A stretch of DNA of 64,000 nucleotides from NCBI RefSeq assembly GCF_000220395.1, contig NW_004086713.1, positions 1 through 64,000 of the forward strand, given 5' to 3'. The notes under the pieces are model-generated. The model was not told the origin of the DNA, did not search any database, and saw only the letters and a list, made by a program, of their open reading frames with translations. The DNA comes from Ichthyophthirius multifiliis. Its lineage: Eukaryota; Ciliophora; Oligohymenophorea; Hymenostomatida. This document shows positions 40,605-52,755 of the stretch, piece after piece. The translations under genes and the position numbers were made by a program. Every line of letters starts with the position of its first letter. The first letter of the stretch is position 1.

Positions 40605-41560
40605 TCAATTTTTTTTTAATTTTTTAACAATATCTCCTTTTTATATGAAATCTAAAATATCCATATTTCTTTTTTTTTCTTCTTTAAAATTAGTAAACTC
40701 TGGATTAATTCTTCTTTTTTTAGTTTTAGTTTAGACTTCATCTTTATGAGCTTTTTAATCATAAGTTCCCATAGATCTAGTAGAATTTTAAGCGACCTAT
40801 AATTTTTTAGCTACGAGTTTTTTATCTTATTTAAGTTTTTGTTTTCCCTTAGTTAATTCACGCAGATTATGTCCTTTGGCTTCCATTTTATTTTTAATTT
40901 CATTTAATTTTTACCTTTCTTATAGAATTTTTTTTCTAATTTTTTCTAACGAAAGGATCTTCATAAGGATCTTCATTTTTTTTACTTCGATAATTGGATT
41001 ATTTTTTTCTTCTATTTTCTTTATTGAATTAGCTCCCCATCTAGGTACATAATCTTATGTTATCTTATCATAAACCATTCGCCCTCTTTTTCGTTTAATA
41101 ATTCCTTTTTCTTCAGCGAATTTTTCCCATCTAGTTTATTTTTTTTCTTTTGGAATAGGTTTAAATCTGGGAAATAAAGTCGATTTTTTTGGCAATTTTA
41201 AATCATAAAGTCCTTTGGAAAAATCCTGTATTTGTAAATCATCGTCTTTATTGTCACGATCTGCATTCATTTTGGTTTTTTATTGTAGAAGATTTGTGAA
41301 CAATTATTGGATGTTTTGTGTTGCTCGGGCTTTTATTTATTCAGAAGTGGGATTTATGTTATTTATGTCACTTATGGTTAATATTCCAGTATCAAATGTT
41401 ATGTTTGATTGAACATTTTGGTTTTCTTCGGTTTATTTTGACTATTTTTTTTTGGTTTAATGTTAATTTTAGTTTTTGATTGTTTGTTTCCTTTTTTTTT
41501 ATTTGGTTTTTTTTTTTTTTTTCTTTTTTTTTTTTTTTTACTTTAATTTTAGATTTTTTT
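40605..41560 (-). CDS. RRS1: RRS1, ribosome biogenesis regulatory protein
   Basis: The core matches Rrs1 throughout: NITFDTGILTISDIN and ATQNIQQLFTNLL near the N-terminus; then LPKKSTLFPRFKPIPKEKKQ, TRWEKFAEEKGIIKRKRGRM, VYDKITQDYVPRWGANS, and a C-terminal VAKKLQVAQNSTRSMG. Rrs1 acts with Rpf2 to bring 5S RNP into the pre-60S particle in the nucleolus. The raw frame is open across the gene, but between 40935 and 40990 the family-conserved NEDPYEDPFVRKN lies one frame away, bounded by two A8 runs. Two compensating length errors there would explain it. The N-terminus is a Lys-rich stretch encoded by poly-A, so the start is uncertain and I place it near 41560; an internal ATG is at 41270. Confidence 0.88.
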
Positions 41561-41642
41561 AAATTTAACTTAAATATTATTTTATATTTTATTTTTTATA
41601 AAGAGAGAAAAAATAAATAAATATATAAACTTAATATAAAAA

Positions 41643-43600
41643 TCATAAATTCATTTAATTAATTAAATCTTTTCTTTATTTTTCTAACATTTATTCTAAT
41701 TTATTACAAGTATTATCTTTAAGTTTAATTTCGTCTTTAAGTTTAATTATTTGCTAATCTTTTTTCAAAACTATATTTTTAATTCTTTCTTCTACATTTT
41801 CCAACTATTTAATATACTTTTATTCTTAGTCAGATAACTCTCCTTCAAAGCTTTGACTATTTATTTATATTTATTTGTTTAGTAATAAAATATCATTATT
41901 TAATTTCTAGATTTCTAGTTTATATTCAGCTTTTATGTTTTCTTCATTTAATAAAAATTATCCTTTTATTAATTATATGTCATTATTTTTTCATTTAATT
42001 AATTTTTTATATTCATAATATTATTATTTAAATCTTTAATTTATTCTATTTATTCATTTATTTTATTTTCAAGTTTTTCATTTTCATTTATTAAATTTTA
42101 AATTTTTTAATTTTTATCTTATAAAACAATTTTCATATTTTCTAATTCTTCGTTTTTTTAAAGAAATTATATTTCTTTTTATAGATTTTTAATTAGAGAT
42201 TTATATTAATTTTCCATTTAATTAAATTTAATTTCATATTTTTATTTAATTTCCTTCTCACAATTAACATTCTCTTCTGAAACTTTATTAATAAGTAAAT
42301 TTAATTATGCGAGATTTTCCTTTTCTAATTTTTTTTTCATTTCCAGTGTTTTTTTTGCAAGTTCTTGGTTATAATAAGTAATTTCTTTTTCTTTGAATTT
42401 TTCCATTTCTTCTTCATTTTGTTTTTATAAATTTTATTAAATTTCCTTTATTTCTTCAAGATTTTTTTATTAAATTTCCTTAATTTTACTCAAATAATTC
42501 TCGCTTTCGAGTTTTCTTTTATTTTCCACTTCTTTTAATTCAATCTCATAGTGTTTTTTCAAATTACTAATTTATTCACTATTTTCATTTTCTAATTTGT
42601 TAATTTAGTCTTTCATTTTTTCGTTTTTAAATAATCTTTCTTTACTTATTAATTCTTCAGTTTCATTAATTAACTTTTCCTTATATTATTTAAATTTATA
42701 TTCATATTCTTCCTATACAGATTCTCTTAAATCATTTAATTATTTTTAATGTTATTTATTGAGTTTTTGAATTTCCTATTTATTTTTTGATAATATTTTT
42801 TCTATTTCAGGCTCTAAGCCTTTGATTGTAGCTTCTTTTATTTATTGAGTTTTTTCGTATGACCATTTTTCTTTTCTTTGAATTTCAGTTGCTAGCCATA
42901 ATTCTTTATTTTACTTTTTTTTTTTTATTATTATTATTATTTTTATGTTTATTTACTTTCATTTCTTTTGCGAATTTATCTTTTATTTCTTTTATTTATA
43001 TTTGATATTTTTATTCAGTTTCTATCAGTTTTTCTGTAAGTTATTCGATTTGTTGATTTTATTCTTTTTTGTCTAATATTAATTAGTCGATGAATTTTAA
43101 ATGCCTTTCGATTACTTTTTCTAATTCTTCTTTTTAATCTTTTAATTTTTTTTCGTAATTTTATTTATTTGTTAACTCTATTTTTTTTAAAAAAATAAAT
43201 AAATTATATAATAATTTTTTTAAAAAAATAGTATTTTTTATTTATATATATATTTAAATAAACCTTATTATTATTAATTTTCTTGTTCTTTTTTTATCAT
43301 TTATTTTAAGTTTTCTATTGTTTAATTGGCTTCTGTTAACTCCATTTTCAATAAATTTAATTCTTCAATGTTGTTTCTATTATATTCGTTTTCTTTAAAG
43401 TTTGAAGAAAAATTATTATCTATTTAATTATCTTATTGACTAAATTATGATTCACTTTCTATATTTTCTAGAAATTTATGTAAGTTTTTTATTTTTTAAG
43501 ATGTATATGAAGAATTATCTTCTATCGGTTTTTATGAAGAAGAATAATTATTCCCATATTATTTTATTTTTTTTTCTATACGAAATTTTTCTGTATACAT
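41643..43600 (-). CDS. CEP131: CEP131 / AZI1 homologue, centriolar satellite and basal-body protein
   Basis: Starts MYTEKFRIEKKIKQYGNN and has introns near 43194-43267 and 42916-42952. After a Ser-rich head of about 100 residues it is coiled coil to the end. The diagnostic block is RKEKWSYEKTQQIKEATIKG followed by LEPEIEKILSKNKQEIQKL (about 42790-42880), nearly residue for residue the CEP131 signature KTKKIKEVTVKGLEPEIQKL. Further matches are a CEKEIKQKYEIKFNQMENQ segment and a C-terminal DNTCNKLEQMLEKQRKDL. It is about 610 residues, shorter than the animal protein (about 1080). CEP131 is needed for ciliogenesis and sits at the transition zone, basal body or satellites. It ends 83 bp from the proposed RRS1 start, with both genes on the same strand. 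Confidence 0.85.
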
Positions 43601-44913
43601 TATTTTTTATAAAATAGATTGATATTTTTTTTTTTTATTTTTTTTTTTTATAAAAAAATCTATATAAAAATTAACTTTTTTTTAATATACTTATATAATA
43701 AAATAACATATTTATTAAAATTATCAATATTAAAAGAAAAAAAAAATATGTATATATTTTATAAGTTTTTGATTTATTAAATTAATAATATAATAAGTAT
43801 AAAAAATATATATGTTTAAAAAAATCGGGAATAAAAAATAAAATATATGTAAAATTTTCTAAATCGAAATATTAAAAAAAAATTTAATTTTTAATTATTT
43901 TTTTATAATTTTTAATTTTTATTTTTTTTTAAAAAAATAGGACAAATTAAAATTAAAAAGATAATAATTTTCTAAAAATTTATTTGTATAAAGCTTCTTT
44001 TATTTGTAAATAAATAACTCCATTAAAATATTCTTAAATAAAATTTAATTTTAAAACTTATTATTAAACTTGTTTTTTTATAATAAAAATTTTTTTATTA
44101 TATAATAATATTTTTTAAAATAAATAAATAAATAATTAAGTATTAAAAATAAAATAAAAACTTTCTTATTTCATCCTTCAATTTTTTTTTTTCTAATAAA
44201 ATAAAAAAAATAAAAAATATACAAACATCTTCAAGTTAAGTATTCATAATATTGCACTTTCAAAAAAAAAAAAAAAAAAAATATTATGCAAATATAAACT
44301 CATATTCTCAAGATGAGTAAAAAATTATAAAAACTTAATCTTCATTAAATAAGTAAGCAAGAAAAAGATATTTATTTGATAATATATTTATATATATAAT
44401 TATATATATAAAAGATAGAGTTAAATGAATTTAAATAATTTTAAAAAAAAATTATATTAAAATATTTTTAGTAATATTCTAAGTTTTTCAAAATAAAATT
44501 AAAATTATTTATAAATAAAGAACATATATCTTAACGTATAGAAAGTATCTTAAACATATAAAACGATTAAAAATAAGTAAATTTGTATTCTAAAAATTAC
44601 GATATAAAATCAAAAATAATAATAAAGTATAAAATTAATAAGAATATATTATAATTTTACTTTTCAGATAAAAATAAATAAATATATAAAATATATAAAT
44701 ATAAAATAAATATAAATATATATAAAAAATAATTATTTGAATTCATATGTAAATATAAAAAAATATATAAATAATTATATGAATATATAAATATATATAT
44801 ATTAATATAAATATATATATATAATTATATATTTATATATTATATATTATATATTATATATATATATATATTCATATATATATATATTTTAATAAAGTTT
44901 TTTATTAGAAATT
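43601..44913. other. Intergenic region upstream of CEP131
   Basis: About 1.3 kb of A/T-rich DNA with poly-T and poly-A runs and TA-rich stretches (44770-44885). No gene seen on either strand. Confidence 0.6.
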
Positions 44914-47139
44914 TCAATTATTTTTATTAATTGCTTTATATAATTAAGGTACTTCATGTTTTTTCAGTCCTTTTATAGCTAATAATTTATCTAAATCCGT
45001 AATAATAGCATCTTCAAAGAAATTACTAAAATTATCAATAAAACCTTAAACGGGCATTCCTATAAGTTTTAATATATTTTTAGTTTTATTAAAGCTTTTT
45101 TTCACATACTAATTATAACTATTTATTTATTTATTTTAAATTTATTATTATTCTTCTTTTTTCGTATAATCATTTAGTGTATTTTCCAATTCTGTACAAT
45201 CTACAATTAATTAAGGTATAGCCCCGTTTCCAAATGACTTAATTTTATAGACTGTATTAAGAAACTTATTATTAACAGTTTGTACTAATTTTTTAAAATA
45301 GAAAAATTAATAAACTTCACTAATAATTGCTTTAATAATTATTGCATGTTAATTTAAAAAGAATTTTATTTCTTTCACACATTCATTTGAGTCTATTCCA
45401 GCCTATCCTTCTAAAATTTAAGCCCAGTTTATTTTCGCTAAATTATTAAAAGGGCCTTCCATACTCCATTCTACAAAATTTATATAATATTCTACTCCTT
45501 TATTAATACATGAAGAAAAAGAATCGTCTTCAGAACTCATATCAAATTATTCAGAATAAGGACTGTCTAGTTTTGCTTTTACAAGATCTTCTAAGCCAGT
45601 AATATTCTCTTTCCAACATTCTGATGTATTAATGGAAAAACCGATTTATTTTTGGAAAAATTCAGTATTTTTATGTTTGTTTTATGTTTCATTTGACATT
45701 CTTTATATTAACTCATCGCTGTACATTTTCAAACCTTTTTTTATTACTTTAGCTATTTGAAACATTGTTTAACTTCGAGAATAGGAAGACGCTCGATTTA
45801 TTAATTAACGAACATAAGATAATAAAATTAATGTAGAATTAAAAACTTTTAAATCTTATTCTACTTTTTCATCACTTAAAGCATCTTATATACATTTCTT
45901 TAATTCATTTTCTTCTTAATCTACAAAAGGTTTTAAATAAGGTTCGAAAGAATCTGATATTGAGCATTTAAATCTTGGGAGTCTTTAAATTGCGAATTCT
46001 TTTTTATTTTTAGGTATAAATTCTATATTATTATTATGAATTTATTCATTTTACATTTCATCTTACTATTAATGATTTTCTTAATTATTATTATTTATAA
46101 AATTCTTATATTTTTTTTCCATATCTCTAGTTATTTTTCCTTCAAAATTTAATGTGTTTACTAAGGCTTTCAAAATTATTCCGATTTCAGTTTTTCCACC
46201 TAGCTTTTCTAAACTCTCGGTACATTAAATTCTTGTGATTCCACAAAATTCATAAATTAACATACATTACATCCCCCAGTATTCAGGGAATACATTCACC
46301 CATTTTTTCTCGAAATCATCCAAGTTTCTCCAGAGCCAGGCAAAACGTCTCTCGTGTTGATCCAAAAGTTAATTTTCGGCTCTTGAGAAAGCATTTTTAT
46401 AAGACTTGAGAGCCAATTCGCATATATATTCGACCATTTTTTACTTAAAGGACAACCCTAAGGTCTCTATGACTTCACATGCACTATTCATATCTTAAGA
46501 AGTTAAAGTAGTCGATTGGTTATAATAAGATTCGAAATCCTCTTTTATTTAGAGTTAAAGTTCTCTTATAATTTCGTCTTTTTCCTTATATAAATCCTAT
46601 ATTTGAGGGATTGTTTAATATTTTTAAATAAAGACAGAAAGTTCATCAAAAGCTGAAATTAAATTAGCAACTTCTTTATATATTTTATTTGCGCAACAAT
46701 CTCTTAGTTTATCAACTGCAGTTAGCATCATTATAAATTTTTTTAAAGCAGTAATTGAAAACGTAAGATTTTTTTTAGCTATATCAAGAGATTTTATATC
46801 TTTGCACATTTCAAATACTAAATCTTCGGATTTCTCGGCTTTTTATTTTATCACGGTTATTTATTCTATTATTTCTTTTGTTGTTGAATGCGCGGTCTTT
46901 ATTTCTTGCTATAGAGATGTGTTTAATAATGCGTGATCATGAATAGATTCTATTAGTTCTTAGTTCATGGTATCTAATTCGGATTTTAATGTACTTATTT
47001 CAATGTCAAGGTTTGATAGAGATTGTTCATTTGGAAATCGGGTATTTATAAAATTTATTGGGTCAAAATCTTCTTGGTCAAATATTTGTTTTAGTTGTTC
47101 TGATGATAATTATTATTTTGATGATTCTATATTATTCAT
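44914..47139 (-). CDS. VPS53: VPS53, GARP/EARP tethering complex subunit
   Basis: A single unbroken 741-codon frame from MNNIESSKQQLSSEQLKQIF to AIKGLKKHEVPQLYKAINKN, then TGA. The Vps53 N-terminal signature is clear: FDPINFINTRFPNEQSLSNL, KAEKSEDLVFEMCKDIKSLD, IAKKNLTFSITALKKFIMM, and EVANLISAFDELSVFIQKY with TIPQIQDL. The second half has LLDQHERRFAWLWRNLDD, WVNVFPEYWGMQCMLIYEFC and a C-terminal helical region consistent with the Vps53 tether fold. The length is close to the usual 700-830 residues. Vps53 with Vps51, 52 and 54 (or syndetin) tethers endosome-derived vesicles at the trans-Golgi or recycling endosomes. It is one of the few intronless long genes here, useful as proof of the TAA/TAG=Gln code. 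Confidence 0.95.
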
Positions 47140-47734
47140 TTTTTTTTATTTCTAATTTTTTTTTTTTTTAGTTTTTTTTTTTTTCCTTTTTTTTATTTTT
47201 ATAATGAATTTTATTTAAAATTTTTTTTTTTTTTGATGATATTTATTTTTGTTTTTAACAAAATAATTAGCTTTATATTAAATTTTAATTGATATATGTT
47301 TGTATTACTAGTTTTGATGTTATTTATTTTTGATGTCATTGCTTTTTTAAGCCATTATTTCTCTATTTTTCAGTTTTTTATAAAAAATTACTTAAAAAAT
47401 AAAAAAACATTGAGAATAAGTAATATTACAAATGTTAATTTTTAATATTTTATTTTTTGTTTAAATAAAAATAAATGCTTAGTTCATAATCAAATTATTC
47501 TCACGTTTTTTATTTATCAATTGCATTTAAATAATAAAATACAGAGATAATATAAATTAAAGTAATATTTATAAATAAATTCAAAAAATAAAAAATATTT
47601 AATTATAAATTTAAATGTTTTATTTATATATTATAATAAAATTTTATTTATAATTTAAAAATATTTAATACTTTTAAACAATTTTGAATAAAAAAGAAAT
47701 TAAAATATTGTATATAAATATGTATTTTTTCTAT
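47140..47734. other. Intergenic region upstream of VPS53
   Basis: About 600 AT-rich bases with poly-T near the VPS53 start (47155-47235). Nothing else recognised. Confidence 0.55.
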
Positions 47735-47781
47735 TCATTCTTATTTATCAAGAAATTCCTTCTACATATATTTTTATTTAT

Positions 47782-47822
<41 letters not shown>

Positions 47823-48328
47823 CAAATCCTGGAAAATCATAATTAATTCCTAATTGTTTTAATTATTCTTTTTTTTTTTATTCATTTGAGATTAAATTTT
47901 TTACATTTTTAGCAATTTCTTCTTAACTTTTAGACTATAAATAAAATTAAAATAATATAAATAAAATTAAGATAAAAATAAAAATAAAAATAAACTTTAT
48001 TAAATTCTTTTGTATGAATTTTCTTCCAATTAATAAATTTATATTATTTTTAACCAGTTTTAAAACTAAAAGGATTTTTCTAATCTTTTTTTAAAACATG
48101 AACTTATAATACTTTTCCCGAAACCATATGTCCATTCACAGTTTTAGAAGCAATAGCAGCTACTTCAGGATGTAAATATTAAATAAACCCATATCCTTTG
48201 CTTCTAGCAGTTTTTTTACTTCTTGCAACTTTAATATTTTATATTTCACCATATTAAGAAAAATATGTCTTTAATTCCTCTTCTAATAAACCATGAGGTA
48301 AATGACCTACATAAATAGTACAATTCTA

Positions 48329-48382
<54 letters not shown>

Positions 48383-48833
48383 ATTTAAAAATATAAATAT
48401 ACTTAAGCTGTATTTTCTAAAGGAACTTTTGCATCTCTTGCTCTCATTTTCGCAATAGCTTTTTTTAATTAACTTTCATCAACTTTTTTTTTTTTTTGTG
48501 TTAAAAGAACATCTTTTACGGTATCTCTTAATTCAACTAAAGGCTCATTTGTTATTTTTTTATTTTCTTATGACTATGGTAGTAGTTTTTATTCTTATTA
48601 TTTTTTTTAGACTAAATTAGGAGTTTTTTTTTTGGTTGCTTTTTAATCTTCTATATTCCTTTTTTTTATTTAGAAGCTATTTTTAATTCTATAGGCTTTT
48701 ATTCTTTTTCTATTACTGTGTGCTTTTTTTGCATTTTCATTATATCTTTTTTTGGTTTTTCATCTGTCTTCTTTCCCTTTATTTGTTATTTTTTGGGATT
48801 CTTAGAAAGATCTTTAGTGGGATTTTTAGCCAT
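47735..48833 (-). CDS. NIFK: RRM protein of the NIFK / Nop15 type (60S ribosome assembly)
   Basis: Starts MAKNPTKDLSKNPKKQQ with a Lys-rich head. The RRM begins after an intron containing a TA run (about 48328-48400): NCTIYVGHLPHGLLEEELKT, YFSQYGEIQNIKVARSKKTA, SKGYGFIQYLHPEVAAIAS and NGHMVSGKVLQVHVLK. The RNP2 (IYVGHL) and RNP1 (KGYGFIQY) motifs and the VGHLPHG...RSKKT...HPEVA features are specific to the NIFK/Nop15 group, nucleolar factors for ITS2 processing in pre-60S particles. Two 3' introns carry a minor A-run and another TA run (47784-47821), then GFKEFLDKQE and stop. One frame slip at the A10 run near 48632 is needed between head and RRM. With RRS1 this is the second 60S assembly gene in 8 kb. 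Confidence 0.88.
47784..47822. repeat. (TA)n tract in the last NIFK intron
   Basis: Alternating TA tract between the last two exons of the RRM gene. Confidence 0.9.
48330..48376. repeat. (TA)n tract in an NIFK intron
   Basis: About 46 bases of TA directly upstream (genomic +) of the RRM-coding exon boundary. Confidence 0.9.
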
Positions 48834-49085
48834 TTTTTTGTTTTTAATGTTTTTTTTATTTAATTTTAGTTTTTAAATATTTATACTTTTAATTAAAATT
48901 AATTAATTATTTTTATATAAATATATATATTTTTTTTAATTTATATTGAAAAATATTAAAAAAAAACTGATATTTTAAAGATTTATATATTTATATATTA
49001 AAATATAAATTTATATAAAGTTATTAATTTTTATTTTTTAAATATTATCTATTTATTATTTAAAATTATTATTAAAAAAAAAAAT

Positions 49086-49596
49086 ATGAAAAACTTTTCA
49101 TTTTTTCCATAAAAACAAGAAGAAAATTGTAAATCTTTTTAAGTTTAAAAATTAGAGAAAGAACTGAATATAGATTAAACATTAATAATAGAAGATTTAT
49201 TAAATGTAAATAAAAAAATAAATTAATTATTAAAAAAAATAAATTAAAAGGGATGTAATGAATGGAATTAAGTACCAGATGTTGTAAAATTGACATTTAA
49301 GTCTGTAAAAGATATAATAAAAGGCTAAAATAAAACCATAAAAGAATTCTAAAAAGAAATTTAAATAAGATAATAAAAAGGTGAAAACCAATAATAATAA
49401 TTTATTAATGAAATTCATTCTTCTTTTCTAGATTTAAAATAATAATTAGAAGAAAAATTATCATATTAAGATATTTAATTAATAACATAAGATATAAAAT
49501 AAGAATTATAATAAAAATAATTAATATAAAACGATAGATATAATTAAAAAGTAAAAAAAAATTATATATAATTATATTTAAATATATATATATATT

Positions 49597-49646
<50 letters not shown>

Positions 49647-51107
49647 GAATCATTATCCTGATGAAGTTTAATTATTAGCAGCTAGATTAGACGAATTTCA
49701 AAAAGAATACACTAAAAATTAATTATAAAATAATTTATAAAATGAATTAGATTATATACTTTTAGAATTAGATAAAAAAGCTAATATATCTGATATATAG
49801 GAAGTTTTAGAAACAAAAGTAAATAAAGACAGTATTGTAGCAGCTTTAGGAAGAAAAGCAAATAAAAGTGATTTAGAAAAAAAATTGGAAATCAATGATT
49901 TAAATAACGTTATTAATTTATTGTAAAATAAAGCCGATATTAGTGTTGCTGAAAAAATAACGGAATTAATTGATTATAAGTGTGATAAAAAAGACTTTTA
50001 GGGCCTTAAAAATAAATAAGATTAGTTTTTTTTAAGTTTAAAGTGAAATGGAGAAAAATATAAAAATATTAAATGAAAAAATTAGTTTATTTGATATTCA
50101 GATACAAGTAGAAATAGAAAATTGGAAGAAAAATGAACAAAAAGATATGAGAAAGATAAATTTAAATAGAAAATTGATAATTTAAAAGAATAAATTTAAA
50201 GAATTTAAGAAAATGTATTTAATTAAAGCATATTAATGCAAAAAGAAGTTGCAAAAATATAGGAAAAATAAATAAATTTGGAAATGAAAAATGAAGATAA
50301 AAAAGTTAAAAAAGAATAAGAAAGAATTATTTATGAAAATTAGATAAAAGAAATAAATAAAGAAATTGTAAATAATAGAAATTTTTGTAATTAAAATGTT
50401 TAAAATTTTAATTTATAAATTTAATAAATTCAAAGTGATTTAGAGAATAAAATAATCTAAATTAATTTAAATTTAAGTGAAAATTAATCTTTATTATTGG
50501 ATAGATAGAATAATTTTCAAAAAGACTTTATAAAAAAGTTATTTCTTTAAAAGAAGATTTTCTAGTTTAAATAAAAAATCTTGATATTTCTATTAATAAA
50601 TAAATTGATGAAAAAGTTAGCTTTGAGGATTTTTAAAGCTCAATTTTATAAAAAATAAATTATTAATAAGTTGAATAAATTATTCAGAAAAATACTGAAA
50701 AATTGAATTTAGATAATTATAAATAAGAAATTTTAAATATAAAATAATAAATAGATCAAAATAAAGAATAAATTGATGTATAATTTGATTAAATTTAATA
50801 AATTATAGAAAAAAAATCTAATATTGTAGATGTTATTGCAATTTTGGATACTAAAGCTAGTATAAAAGACGTTAATTAAATAGCTTAGTAGTTATTTTAA
50901 GATATAGAATCTAGGTTTAATTATTTAAAAAAATAAGAAAATAAATCTAATAATATTAAATTATCAAGTAAAAAAATAATAAATGAATATTATATAAAAT
51001 AAAAATTTATATTTGTTAATAAGAAATATAAGTATATCTTACTTATATATATATATTTATTATTTAATTATATAGTTTTTTTTTATGTCTTATATAATAT
51101 ATTTTGA
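49086..51107 (+). CDS. Coiled-coil protein with KANxxD-type repeats, unidentified
   Basis: Starts MKNFSFFPQKQEENCKSF. After helices including GCNEWNQVPDVVKLTFKS, an intron with a (TA)n run (about 49550-49645) leads to a set of short repeats: LDKKANISDIQEVLETKV, NKDSIVAALGRKANKSDLEK, LQNKADISVAEKITELIDYK and, near the end, SNIVDVIAILDTKASIKDVN. This K-A-N/D-x-x-D-h pattern is found in several protist axoneme or basal-body coiled-coil proteins, but I cannot name the orthologue. The rest is coiled coil. The frame slips at about 50035 (T8 run), 50150 and 50530, all homopolymers, so the protein is continuous only with small length corrections. The stop could be at 51105 or earlier if an intron starts near 50970. 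Confidence 0.65.
49596..49644. repeat. (TA)n tract in an intron
   Basis: TA dinucleotide run ending at the acceptor tatttag of the gene at 49086. Confidence 0.9.
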
Positions 51108-51277
51108 AAAATTATTAAGTAAAAATTAAATGCAATAAATATTTATAATAAATATTATTTTATATAATTAAATATTTTTGAAATAAAAAAAAAGAGATAT
51201 AAAATTATATATATATATATATATTTATATTTTATTTATATATATATTTATATTTTAGTGTTTATTTTTTGTTTTTT

Positions 51278-52181
51278 TCATACTTAAAGTTAACATACAA
51301 TTTATTTTAAAGTTGATGATTGTGAATAATTATTACTAATATTAGTATATTCTTTAGATATAAAGCTAAAATCTTATTATTGAATATCTTTATTATTTTT
51401 TTTTGATTAATTTTTATAAGGATTTAATATTTTAATTTTTTCTTTATTATTTTTAACTTAGATTTATTTTAATAAGCTATTATTACATTTAATTATTTTA
51501 AAGATATTCGACAATTATTCCTTATTTAAATCACTTTATATATCTTTTGTTTTTTTTTATTTGTAAATTTAATTTTAATCTTTTTTTATTATTTAAGATT
51601 TTTTATTAAGATTTATTTAGTTTTATATTTCGGAATTTTAAATGCAATTTTATTTTTCTATTATATATAGGTCTTATTCTAAATTTAATTTCTCTAATTT
51701 TAAATTTTATACTTTATTTTTTAAATAGTATTCTTCATTTTATTTTAGCTCAAAATCACTATTTTTTTGAATTTATTAATTTTGTATTTTAATGTTATTA
51801 TCTTCATTATTTTAAATTAATAGGATATTATATTAAATTTTTTAAAGTAAACAATTATAAGTACTTTTTAAAAATTATTTATAAATTATTTCATTAATTT
51901 TTTTTGTTGAGAAGAAGAAAAAAGTCTTTTTTCTTATAAAGGTAGTTGATTTGATTTTAGTTTATTTTCTCGGTTTTTTAAATTTAATGCTTATTAAATA
52001 TATTTTTAAATAACTTTTTCGTTTTTAATTTCATCATTTTTATTTTCTTCAGTTAATAATTCTAATTTCAATTTATATTTTAAATATTTTTTTTAAAAAA
52101 TATAATTAATGTACATTGATTTTTTTTCTTAATTTTAATATTTATACTGTTGCTTCTTATTTTAGGTAATATAGTTTACAT
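51278..52181 (-). CDS. Small coiled-coil / low-complexity protein, unidentified
   Basis: The likely start is MQTILPKIRSN (ATG at 52181), then a GT..AG intron (about 52058-52147) and KLLTEENKNDEIKNEKVI. A basic segment LFSSSQQKKLMKQFINNF, heptad-like helices (EEYYLKNKVQNLKLEKLN) and a Ser/Asn-rich tail ISKEYTNISNNYSQSSTLK end at TGA 51278-51280. A frame slip near the A5 run at about 51866 is needed. About 270 residues. No family recognised. Confidence 0.5.
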
Positions 52182-52755
52182 TTTTTTTGTTTGAAAGTTT
52201 TGCTTATATTTTATACAAATTTAATTAAAATCTAATTTAATTATGATATTTTTTAATAATTTACATAGATTTTTTAATTAATTTATAATAGAAAAAAATA
52301 ATTATAACAAAAAAATCAAATTAAGATATTATAATTATAAAAATATTATAATTATTAAAATTATAAATTTATAAAATAAAAAGGATGATTTTATAAATAA
52401 AATAAATTATATATTAATAATAATATTAATTTTAATAATAGTAATATTATTAATATTAATAAAAATAATGATATATTTATTCGTTTAAAATTTGCTTTAT
52501 TTTTTTTTTAGGCGAAATAAAATAATAATCTATTATATATAAAAATTTAAAAGATTTTATCAAAAATATCCATTTTTTATTTATATATTAATAATATATC
52601 TAATTATTTTATTACTAAATAAAAAATTAACTTTTACCGAAGTTTATTATTAAGAATTTTATTTTACATTTTTAGATATATTTTTTATTTTAAATAAAAA
52701 AAAAGAACACATATCATTTTTTTTTTTATAAAAGGAATCAAAAAAAAATAAAAAA
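52182..52755. other. Divergent intergenic region
   Basis: About 570 A/T-rich bases between two divergent coiled-coil genes. Nothing else seen. Confidence 0.55.
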
